A stretch of DNA of 7,746 bases from Erysipelotrichaceae bacterium (GTDB lineage Bacteria > Bacillota_I > Bacilli_A > Erysipelotrichales > Erysipelotrichaceae): positions 1 through 7,746 of the forward strand of contig JAFZQL010000184.1 in assembly GCA_017620435.1 (NCBI GenBank), given 5' to 3'. This document shows positions 1 to 5,718 of this stretch, in pieces; the stretch's first letter is position 1, and each line of letters begins with the position of its first letter. The translations under genes and the position numbers were made by a program. The notes beneath the pieces are model-generated. The model was given only the letters and a program-made list of their open reading frames with translations, searched no databases and was not told the origin of the DNA.

Positions 1-116
1 CCGGCATAGGTCAGAAGATCCAGAGCGACGATCCGGTCTTCAGGATACCTGTCCAGTTCATAATAGACGAAGTTGGAACCGATGAATCCGGCCGCTCCGG
101 TCACGAGTATTTTCAT
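1..116 (-). CDS. rmlB: dTDP-glucose 4,6-dehydratase, N-terminal fragment (runs off the window)
   Basis: Only the first 38 codons are inside the window; the gene continues past base 1. The visible part starts MKILVTGAAGFIGS, a Rossmann dinucleotide-binding turn with glycines at residues 7, 10 and 13. It continues to an acidic strand end at D33 and the LTYA segment that follows it in RmlB proteins, which bind NAD here. The enzyme converts dTDP-glucose to dTDP-4-keto-6-deoxyglucose in the cytoplasm, the branch point for rhamnose and for 3-amino-deoxy sugars. Its ATG overlaps the TGA of the upstream glycosyltransferase by 4 nt (ATGA). A good AAGGAG ribosome site lies 8 nt upstream inside that gene. 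Other NAD-dependent sugar epimerases share this N-terminus, but the LTYA segment and the rmlA/rmlC context favour RmlB. Confidence 0.88.
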   Translation of the reverse strand, partial: MKILVTGAAGFIGSNFVYYELDRYPEDRIVALDLLTYA

Positions 117-1060
117 TTCTTTTTCTCCTTCTTTTCTTTACAGACTTCTTCCCGGATAACGTACTGCGGGATGTTGTTGCTTATGAGATAGGCTCTGCCG
201 ACATATTCGCCGATCAGGCCCAGAAAGATCATGATAAAACCGCCGATAAAAAGCATCGTCGCAAACATGGATGTCCATCCGGCTGTTATTTCAGGATGGA
301 TCAGTTTATCGATAATCACGGCTACACCGATCAGAAAACCGGAAAAAGCGAAAATGAGACCGCTAAGCGATGCCAGACGCAACGGTTTGATGGAGAACGA
401 AGTAACGCCGTTGAGCCACAGCGATACCGATTTACGGAAATTGTATCCCGATTCTCCGGCATAACGGTAACCGTGTTCGATCGGTACATAGGCGGTCTTG
501 GTGGTAATGGCCCAGACCATGCCGTCGATATAAGGTTTCGGATTCTGATACTTCAGGATCTCGTTGATCACATATCTCTTGGTCACGTTGTAGCTGGACA
601 TGATCGATCCTTTCGGGATATCCATCATCTTGGTCAGGAACCAGTAATTGAAACGGGAACCCAGACGTTTGTAGAAAGAATGATGGTAGTTGATGAAACG
701 GGCACAGACATAGTCATAGCCTTCTTCCAGTTTCTCGATCAGCTGGAACAGATACTTCGGATCGTGTTCCCCGTCATCATCCATCCTGACGATATAATCG
801 CCGGTAGACTTGGAATAGGCCGCCATCAGGGCGGAGGATTCTCCGAAGTTCTTGGCCAGATCATAGGCTCTGATATGACTGTCATTCCGGGCGAGATCCG
901 AGATGACTTTAAAAGTATCATCCGGGGAACAGTCGTTCACCAGGATGATCTCGTAATCGTATTCCTTGTGCTGTTTCATCTGTTCCCTGATGCCTTCTAC
1001 CAGTTTCCCGATCGTATCCTGCGATCTGTAACAAGGTATTGTAACGGATATTTTTTTCAT
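113..1060 (-). CDS. GT2 family glycosyltransferase, polyprenol-phosphate type with two C-terminal membrane helices
   Basis: A 315-residue inverting GT-A glycosyltransferase resembling DPM1/GtrB/ArnC-type enzymes, which move a sugar from a nucleotide donor to undecaprenyl phosphate on the inner membrane face. The N-terminus reads SVTIPCYRS, with EIILVNDCSPDDT at about 37-49, a KNFGESSAL motif at 70-78 and an acidic MDDDGEHDP cluster at 93-101 standing for the metal/nucleotide-binding DxD. Two hydrophobic helices follow at about 230-253 and 263-290, then a lysine-rich tail. I chose the ATG at 1058-1060: it overlaps the fdtA stop by 4 nt and has GAGG about 10 nt upstream. An ATG three codons earlier has GAGG almost touching it. 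The sugar is unknown; as it follows fdtA/fdtB, the amino sugar or a lipid-linked side-chain donor is plausible. The tail codons also form the ribosome site of rmlB. Confidence 0.87.
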   Translation of the reverse strand: MKKISVTIPCYRSQDTIGKLVEGIREQMKQHKEYDYEIILVNDCSPDDTFKVISDLARNDSHIRAYDLAKNFGESSALMAAYSKSTGDYIVRMDDDGEHDPKYLFQLIEKLEEGYDYVCARFINYHHSFYKRLGSRFNYWFLTKMMDIPKGSIMSSYNVTKRYVINEILKYQNPKPYIDGMVWAITTKTAYVPIEHGYRYAGESGYNFRKSVSLWLNGVTSFSIKPLRLASLSGLIFAFSGFLIGVAVIIDKLIHPEITAGWTSMFATMLFIGGFIMIFLGLIGEYVGRAYLISNNIPQYVIREEVCKEKKEKKK

Positions 1061-1476
1061 GAGCGACATACCTCTTTCAAATACTCTTCATAATCTCTGA
1101 TGTATTCCCTGCCGTCATAATGCGTGCTGGCCAGGACCAGAAGCACGGAATCCTCGGAAAAATCGTACATGTCTTTCCATACCATCTGCGGAATATAAAC
1201 ACCCATCATCGGCCTATTCAGCTCGATGATCTCTTCCTGCTTTCCGTCTGTTATTCGGACCTTGCTGGTACCTGCAACATTGATCAGAACAAACTGCGAA
1301 TCTCTGTTGGCGTGCTGGCCTCTGACGACAGAAGCATCGGAACCGTAGATATAGAAGACTCTCTTGATCTCAAAAGGAATAGACTCGTTCCCTTCTATTA
1401 CGACCAGTTTCCCTCTTTCATCGCCCAGGTCATTGAATTCTATGACCGGACATCTTTCTTTCAAATCCATGTTCAT
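1057..1476 (-). CDS. fdtA: dTDP-4-keto-6-deoxyglucose 3,4-ketoisomerase (FdtA/QdtA family cupin)
   Basis: A 139-residue single-domain cupin of the FdtA/QdtA (WxcM-like) family, which moves the keto group of dTDP-4-keto-6-deoxyglucose from C4 to C3 so an aminotransferase can act. Landmarks are DERGKL at 19-24, the RGQHAN active-site segment at 52-57, FVLINVAGT at 62-70, RPMMGVYIP at 88-96, and WKDMYDFSEDSVLLVL at 100-115. The length is normal for the family. It lies directly after the fdtB-like gene with an ATGA overlap, the pairing expected for 3-amino-sugar pathways. Whether the product is galacto- (FdtA) or gluco-configured (QdtA) cannot be read from sequence alone. The second histidine that I recall in the HxH segment of studied members is N57 here. 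An in-frame ATG two codons later is an alternative start; neither has a strong ribosome site. Confidence 0.85.
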   Translation of the reverse strand: MNMDLKERCPVIEFNDLGDERGKLVVIEGNESIPFEIKRVFYIYGSDASVVRGQHANRDSQFVLINVAGTSKVRITDGKQEEIIELNRPMMGVYIPQMVWKDMYDFSEDSVLLVLASTHYDGREYIRDYEEYLKEVCRS

Positions 1477-2573
1477 CTTTCAAAACGATTCAGTTTATCG
1501 ATCACATAATCGATCTCATCATCTCTCATGCCGTTGTACATCGGCAAACTAAGCACTTCTTTCGCATATTTCTCGGCGATCGGGAAATCTCCTTCCCGGT
1601 ATCCCAGATCCGCATAGGCCTTCTGCAGATGCGGCGGGATCGGGTAATGAATGATCGTAGAGATCCCGTTGTCCTGCAGATAGTTCATCAGCTGATCTCT
1701 TTTTTCACAGTGGACCACGAACTGATGATAGACGTTGTTTGAGCCGGGTCTTGTCAGTAAAGGTCTGATCAGAGGATGATCGATCTCCTTCAGATATCTG
1801 CCGGCTATCCTGTTTCTTTCACTGTTGAGTTCATCGAGATACTTCAGTTTGACCCGCAGCAGACCCGCCTGCATCTCATCCAGCCGGGAATTCATCCCGA
1901 TAATGTCGTTCTCATAGTGGATCTTTTTTGAACCGTAGTTCCTGATGATCCTGACCTGCGTATCATATTCCGGATCATCCGTGGTGATGGCGCCGCCATC
2001 GCCGAAAGCTCCCAGATTCTTGGTCGGATAAAAACTCCAGCAGGCGATATCGCCGATCGAACCGCATTTCTTTCCCTTCCATGTCGTTCCATGGGCCTGG
2101 GCGCAGTCCTCAACGACCTTCAGATCATATTTCTCAGCCAGTTCACGGATCTTCGTCATATCGCAGGACTGGCCGTAAAGATGGACCGCCAGGATCGCCT
2201 TGGTGCGACTGTTTATCTTTTCCTCGATCTTATCCGCATCCAGATTGTCATAGATGTCAGGCTCCACAAAAACCGGTGTAGCGCCGTTTAACGTAATACC
2301 CATGACGCAGGCGATATAGGCATTGGAACAGACGATGACTTCGTCGTTCTTGCCGACGCCCAGAATACGGAAAGCAATCGTCAAAGCATCCATGCCGGAT
2401 GCAACGCCGGCACAGCATTTCGAACCGATATAGGAAGCGAATTCCTTTTCGAATTCTCTCACTTCACTGCCAAGAATATACCATCCGGAATCCAGCACTT
2501 CCTGCGCTTTCCGTCTGTATTCCTCTGCATGTAGATCAAACTGTCTTTTAAGATTGTTGCTTTTGATTTCCAT
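1473..2573 (-). CDS. fdtB: DegT/DnrJ/EryC1/StrS PLP-dependent sugar aminotransferase (FdtB/QdtB-like)
   Basis: A 366-residue fold-type I aminotransferase of the DegT/DnrJ/EryC1/StrS family. ASGMDAL at 58-64 forms the cofactor phosphate-binding turn. VVEDCAQAHG at 153-162 supplies the aspartate and glutamine that contact PLP. SFYPTKNLGAFGDGG at 180-194 contains the Schiff-base lysine, K185. Next to an FdtA-type ketoisomerase, it most likely converts dTDP-3-keto-6-deoxyhexose to a dTDP-3-amino-3,6-dideoxyhexose, using an amino acid donor such as glutamate. The start at 2571-2573 is preceded by GAGGA at 5 nt spacing. An ATG four codons upstream and a GTG at 2604-2606 are in frame but lack ribosome sites and would add residues outside the family start. 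This is the first gene of a tightly overlapped unit. No N-acetyltransferase (FdtC/QdtC type) is visible, so the final sugar is open. Confidence 0.87.
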   Translation of the reverse strand: MEIKSNNLKRQFDLHAEEYRRKAQEVLDSGWYILGSEVREFEKEFASYIGSKCCAGVASGMDALTIAFRILGVGKNDEVIVCSNAYIACVMGITLNGATPVFVEPDIYDNLDADKIEEKINSRTKAILAVHLYGQSCDMTKIRELAEKYDLKVVEDCAQAHGTTWKGKKCGSIGDIACWSFYPTKNLGAFGDGGAITTDDPEYDTQVRIIRNYGSKKIHYENDIIGMNSRLDEMQAGLLRVKLKYLDELNSERNRIAGRYLKEIDHPLIRPLLTRPGSNNVYHQFVVHCEKRDQLMNYLQDNGISTIIHYPIPPHLQKAYADLGYREGDFPIAEKYAKEVLSLPMYNGMRDDEIDYVIDKLNRFER

Positions 2574-2578
2574 GTTCG

Positions 2579-2583
2579 TCCTC
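2579..2583 (-). promoter_or_regulatory. Ribosome binding site deciding the fdtB start
   Basis: GAGGA on the minus strand, 5 nt before the ATG at 2571-2573. It selects that ATG over two earlier in-frame start candidates, which have no comparable purine-rich site. Confidence 0.7.
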
Positions 2584-2610
2584 ATCGTTTTTATGATACA
2601 AAACACTTAC

Positions 2611-2628
2611 ATAACGATATTCCGTTAT
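2611..2628. repeat. 18-bp perfect inverted repeat at the predicted fdtB transcript start (candidate operator)
   Basis: ATAACG-ATATTC-CGTTAT: two perfect 6-bp half-sites separated by 6 bp. It begins just downstream of the -10 candidate, at or near the expected first transcribed base. Symmetry and position suit a dimeric repressor site. As RNA the arms could only form a weak AU-rich hairpin, and no T-run follows, so a terminator is unlikely. The cognate regulator is not in the window. Confidence 0.45.
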
Positions 2629-2635
2629 CGATACT

Positions 2636-2664
2636 ATAATAATATAAATCACCCGAATCGGCAA
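2636..2664 (-). promoter_or_regulatory. Promoter candidate for the fdtB-fdtA-GT2-rmlB unit
   Basis: On the minus strand a TTGCCG -35 candidate (2659-2664) and a TATTAT -10 candidate (2636-2641) are separated by exactly 17 bp. They match the sigma-70/sigma-A consensus at 4/6 and 5/6. The surrounding sequence is AT-rich. The site lies between the upstream terminator and the fdtB ribosome site, giving a leader of roughly 55 nt. Confidence 0.5.
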
Positions 2665-2674
2665 AGGACATCAT

Positions 2675-2724
2675 AAACAAAAGTGATCCTCTGTCTCCGG
2701 GAAGTCCGGTGAAAGAGGCTCACT
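2675..2724 (-). terminator. Intrinsic terminator after the phosphoglycerol transferase gene
   Basis: Read on the minus strand: AGTGA-G-CCTCT pairs with AGAGG-A-TCACT, one G/A mismatch in an 11-position stem. A nested CCGG/CCGG pairing in the loop can lengthen the hairpin. A T-rich run (TTTTGTTT, 2675-2682) follows. It starts about 48 bases after the stop codon at 2772. This is a textbook Rho-independent layout and separates this unit from the fdtB unit. Confidence 0.8.
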
Positions 2725-2771
2725 GCAGTAGTGTCTGATACAGGATGATGCTTTGAATCATGTAAAAGGAA

Positions 2772-4313
2772 CTACCAGAAATTCTCCTGGCAGTATTCCG
2801 AATACTTGGAGAATTCTTCGTTCAGGTAGAAGTAATCGTAGCGTTCCTGCAGGGTCGTTTCCTGCGAGAAGAGATTGGTTCCGAGTCCGAGACGATCTCC
2901 TTCGATTTCAAATCCCATGGAAGCCAGTATCGTCGGGAAGAGATCCAGTGTATTGAATTCCCTGTTTTTTATCCTGTCCGTTTCGGCTCTGCTGTTGATG
3001 AAACAGTCATATACATACCTGCCGATATTGGAATCGATGTCGTTGTTCTTTCTGTTTTCCATCTTGTTGGAACCTGCCAGATTGCTGGATATCAGGGTCG
3101 CATCCATGGTCGGATGGTCGCCTACGATCACAATGGTCGTATCGGCATAGAAGTCCTGTTCCCTGAGCCAGCCGACAAAATCATAGATCTGTCTGTCGGC
3201 ACAGGCTACCACGTTGGCATACTGGTTATCATAATCGTTCCTGCAAAGATCGCATACATATCCCCCGATGTGATGGGTATCTACCGTCAGCATCACCAGG
3301 CAGAAAGGATCATCCTGCTGAGACAGCGTATTCAGTTCGTCTTTCGCGATCTCATACAGCAGTTCATCATCGAGTCCCCACCATACGTATTCATCGGTAT
3401 ATCCCTTTTCGACTGCGGTATAGTAGTCGAAAATCGTAAAATCGCCATGTGTCTTGTAGAACGAGCTTCTTCCGGCAAAAGTCGCATCGGAGCCGCACAG
3501 ATATTCCAGATTGTAATTGTAGTCGGAGAGAATGTCTCCCAGAGTCGGCACTTTACTTGCGAAAGCCAGATCGGTACCCATTGAATTGCCGTCGATCGGG
3601 AACATGAAAGGCAGTCCGCTTTCACTCGCAAACAGAGCACCCATGGTCCAGGTCGTTCCGTATGGCGAATTAAAGCCGCCTATTCCGTCATTTGCCGAAA
3701 AATTGATATTCTCTTCAGCCAGATTCCTTAAATTCGGCAACAGCTCGTAATCCAGCCCTCCGCCGTCTTCCTTGGACATGAATGTAGTTTCGATGCTTTC
3801 CAGATAGATCAGGATAAGATTGTTGGTGTTTTCTCCGCTGATTTCTACATCGTACGGATTGACGTAATTCTCGTCGTAGATGTACGTCGGTTCGCTTTTC
3901 TGCCTGATGTAGTCGTCATAGATCGAATATGTCTTGTCGATCCTTCTTACCGTCAGAGCCATGATCAGGATGCAGAGAATCAGAAAACACCGGCTGAACA
4001 AAGAAATGCCGTCGACGACATGTTTCTTTTTGTTTTTTAAACCGAATTCGATTCTGAAAGAGATCTTTTTTCTGTTAAACAGGATGATCAGAAAAACAGG
4101 AACCAGTATGGCGATGACCACAAAAGGGACCATGTTTTTAACGGCGTGGATGATGACGTCTTTTGATGTTCCGGTCTTTTCTCTGAAAAACGTGTAGATG
4201 TATGCCGTTATATCGACATTGATGTATTTGTTGAGATAAGAAAAAAGCCCTATCAGTACGGTGTCCAGAAAGAACAGTATTCCGCTCAGATACAGCAACA
4301 GATTACTTTTCAT
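2772..4313 (-). CDS. LTA synthase/OpgB (MdoB)-family phosphoglycerol transferase
   Basis: A 513-residue membrane protein with three N-terminal helices (about 5-27, 60-80, 103-122) and a large extracytoplasmic alkaline-phosphatase/sulfatase-fold domain. Family landmarks are NLILIYLESIE at 165-175 (E172 a likely metal ligand) and GTTWTMGALFAS at 219-230 (T223 or T221 the likely nucleophilic threonine). Further ones are GSDATFAGR at 274-282, DTHH at 345-348, a CDLC pair at 354-357 and VGDHPTMD at 397-404. The overall pattern resembles OpgB/MdoB phosphoglycerol transferase I more than classical LtaS. Such enzymes transfer glycerol phosphate from phosphatidylglycerol to a glycan outside the cell, so decoration of this locus's polysaccharide is the likely job. 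Lipoteichoic acid synthesis is a less likely alternative in this context. The start overlaps the upstream small membrane protein gene by 11 nt and has only a weak ribosome site, suggesting translational coupling. Confidence 0.85.
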   Translation of the reverse strand: MKSNLLLYLSGILFFLDTVLIGLFSYLNKYINVDITAYIYTFFREKTGTSKDVIIHAVKNMVPFVVIAILVPVFLIILFNRKKISFRIEFGLKNKKKHVVDGISLFSRCFLILCILIMALTVRRIDKTYSIYDDYIRQKSEPTYIYDENYVNPYDVEISGENTNNLILIYLESIETTFMSKEDGGGLDYELLPNLRNLAEENINFSANDGIGGFNSPYGTTWTMGALFASESGLPFMFPIDGNSMGTDLAFASKVPTLGDILSDYNYNLEYLCGSDATFAGRSSFYKTHGDFTIFDYYTAVEKGYTDEYVWWGLDDELLYEIAKDELNTLSQQDDPFCLVMLTVDTHHIGGYVCDLCRNDYDNQYANVVACADRQIYDFVGWLREQDFYADTTIVIVGDHPTMDATLISSNLAGSNKMENRKNNDIDSNIGRYVYDCFINSRAETDRIKNREFNTLDLFPTILASMGFEIEGDRLGLGTNLFSQETTLQERYDYFYLNEEFSKYSEYCQENFW

Positions 4314-4638
4314 GGCCGGCCCTGATGTCGATCTTGAAATCGAATCTCGTAACGAGCAGTTTCTTCACGAGCGGAATGACTGCCGCGGCAAAAAGCGCTA
4401 TAAAAGTATAGGTCATGTCATAGATGCCGATCCTGGCATTCAGGATCAGGTTCATCAGGTGGGCGATGATTTTCGATACCGCAAAAACGACGACCGTATA
4501 GAAAGAATAAAGAACGACGTTACGGAAACAGAAAACCAGCGGCTTTTCATCGATTTTGCTGTCCGTCAGCATTGAAACCGCAGGAATCATGAGTATATTG
4601 ACAATCGTCAGTACAATGTTTACTACTTCGGCAGACAT
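4303..4638 (-). CDS. Small three-helix membrane protein of unknown function, coupled to the phosphoglycerol transferase
   Basis: I do not recognise a family for this 111-residue protein. Hydrophobic segments lie at about 5-24, 36-62 and 73-96, with charged stretches between (TDSKIDEK at 25-32) and a basic, polar C-terminus from about residue 97. A well-placed AGGAG sits 6 nt before the ATG (4636-4638), so it is very likely translated. Its last 11 nt overlap the start of the transferase, and the pair shares one promoter and one terminator, so a joint function is likely: partner, regulator or extra membrane part. It has no catalytic motif I can see. It does not look like DUF2304 (GacJ-type) despite similar size and context, nor like a four-helix GtrA protein. 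Confidence 0.75.
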   Translation of the reverse strand: MSAEVVNIVLTIVNILMIPAVSMLTDSKIDEKPLVFCFRNVVLYSFYTVVVFAVSKIIAHLMNLILNARIGIYDMTYTFIALFAAAVIPLVKKLLVTRFDFKIDIRAGHEK

Positions 4639-4644
4639 CAGCTT

Positions 4645-4649
4645 CTCCT
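4645..4649 (-). promoter_or_regulatory. Strong ribosome binding site for the small membrane protein
   Basis: AGGAG within a longer purine run on the minus strand, 6 nt upstream of the ATG at 4636-4638. It is the main evidence that this short unrecognised reading frame is a real gene. Confidence 0.7.
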
Positions 4650-4668
4650 CTCGTATTCTGTAATGAAA

Positions 4669-4685
4669 CAGTTCCTGTAGAACTG
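4669..4685. repeat. Inverted repeat in the leader of the membrane-protein/transferase unit
   Basis: CAGTTC-CTGTA-GAACTG: perfect 6-bp arms around a 5-base centre, between the promoter candidate and the ribosome site. It could be a protein-binding site or a small RNA hairpin in the 5' leader. No T-run follows on the transcribed strand, so it is not an obvious terminator. Confidence 0.4.
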
Positions 4686-4707
4686 CAGATATTCAAAAAA
4701 CACTATT

Positions 4708-4736
4708 ATTTTACATTAGCGACCGGACAAAATCAA
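4708..4736 (-). promoter_or_regulatory. Promoter candidate for the small membrane protein and phosphoglycerol transferase
   Basis: On the minus strand TTGATT (4731-4736) and TAAAAT (4708-4713) are spaced 17 bp apart. They match the -35 and -10 consensus at 4/6 and 5/6. The site lies directly after the upstream terminator and would give a leader of about 60 nt carrying the 4669-4685 inverted repeat. Confidence 0.5.
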
Positions 4737-4752
4737 ATGCTTCAGATCATAT

Positions 4753-4795
4753 AAAAAGGCACGGAAAGGAAATCAAATCATCGTCCTCTCGTGCC
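4753..4795 (-). terminator. Intrinsic terminator after the GDPD-like gene
   Basis: On the minus strand GGCACGAGAGGA can pair with TCCTTTCCGTGCC: a 12-bp stem with one bulged C and one G-U pair, around a loop of about 13 nt. TTTTT (4753-4757) follows immediately. It lies 18 bases after the stop codon at 4813, so it probably ends the rmlA-rmlC-GDPD transcript. Confidence 0.8.
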
Positions 4796-4812
4796 GCGTT
4801 CTGTTTCAGTCT

Positions 4813-5718
4813 TTATCTCTTGAAGTCTTCAGGAAGAAGAGTGTTCGTATAAATCATGGTTACACCCTGCTGAAGCAGCGCTTTGGCTTCTTCCGGATCG
4901 TCCACGGTATGGGCAGCAGTCCTGATCCCGAATCTTTCCCAGGCATCGATACGGTCCTGCTCCGCGTATCTGGCCCACATGGTCACAAACCCGATTCCCG
5001 TTCTGGAACAGTATACCGCCAGGGTATCCGTCTGCCAGTCCGGATCCTTATAGATCGTATAAATGACCGACTTGAAATCGTAGAGATCCATGATGTATTC
5101 CAGCATCTTTTCATGATAGATCTGCGGTATGACGCGGTCCAGTACCTCAGGATGGCCGCTTTCTTTCGCATATTTTACCAGCTGTGTAAACTGCATCCTT
5201 ACCCTGTATTCGTCCTTGTACTTGTTATCTGTTATGACATAGATATCCGGATAAGCGATCATCAGATCGATGATGTCTTTCCCATCCAGCGTATTCAGGT
5301 TTCCGCAGATCGGTAGCGATTTGAAATTCTCCAGACTGTATGCGATCTCCTCGCCGCTGCCGGAATTCTCTCTCCAGTAATCCTCGTCATGACAGCAGAT
5401 CAGATAATAGTCCGAACTAAGATCGAAATCGACCTCAAAGACCCGATAACCCAGACCGTAGTTGTATTCGAAGGCCTGCAGGCTGTTGGTATAGGTATGG
5501 CCCTCATATCCGCCCAAGGCATGTGCGACAAGCACATTGTTCTCGGTCCAGGAATAGTCGAAGTCATAATGCCCGTATTCCAGCGCGTCAAGACGTTCCA
5601 CAAAAGAATGATATTTCTCTTTGGCAATGTCATATACCCGATAAGCCGCATACAGACATCCTGCCAGCAGCAGAACAACGGCGGCAATGATCAGAATGAA
5701 TTTCTTTTTATTCTTCAT
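4813..5718 (-). CDS. Glycerophosphodiester phosphodiesterase-like protein, membrane-anchored or lipoprotein
   Basis: A 301-residue protein with a GDPD/PI-PLC-like TIM-barrel. MKNKKK is followed by a hydrophobic stretch at 7-20 and LAGC at 18-21, a lipobox match, so C21 could be lipid-modified. The hydrophobicity continues past it, so a plain signal anchor is also possible. Barrel landmarks are VAHALGG at 64-70 (H66), TNS at 77-79, the metal-site pair E95/D97 in FEVDF, CHDED at 109-113 (H110), and VITDNKY in the middle. The canonical HRG...ENT signature is altered, the arginine position being A67. The family hydrolyses glycerophosphodiesters; outside the cell beside a phosphoglycerol transferase, it might remove or recycle glycerol-phosphate groups. 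I chose the ATG at 5716-5718: an ATG 13 codons earlier would spoil the signal sequence and lacks a spaced ribosome site. The start overlaps the rmlC end by 11 nt. Confidence 0.8.
   Translation of the reverse strand: MKNKKKFILIIAAVVLLLAGCLYAAYRVYDIAKEKYHSFVERLDALEYGHYDFDYSWTENNVLVAHALGGYEGHTYTNSLQAFEYNYGLGYRVFEVDFDLSSDYYLICCHDEDYWRENSGSGEEIAYSLENFKSLPICGNLNTLDGKDIIDLMIAYPDIYVITDNKYKDEYRVRMQFTQLVKYAKESGHPEVLDRVIPQIYHEKMLEYIMDLYDFKSVIYTIYKDPDWQTDTLAVYCSRTGIGFVTMWARYAEQDRIDAWERFGIRTAAHTVDDPEEAKALLQQGVTMIYTNTLLPEDFKR

Noticed and set aside
296..1093. Plus-strand open frame of 265 codons opposite the GT2 gene
   Set aside because: It mirrors a well-supported minus-strand gene, has no recognisable domain, and all other genes run the opposite way; it is a codon-bias shadow.
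3114..3584. Plus-strand open frame of 156 codons inside the phosphoglycerol transferase gene
   Set aside because: It is fully antisense to conserved catalytic motifs of that gene, with no family resemblance.
4303..4638. Small membrane protein as the frameshifted N-terminus of the phosphoglycerol transferase
   Set aside because: Both reading frames have their own start, the transferase already has an N-terminal membrane region, and the 11-nt overlap looks like ordinary coupling; no repeat-base slip site is seen.
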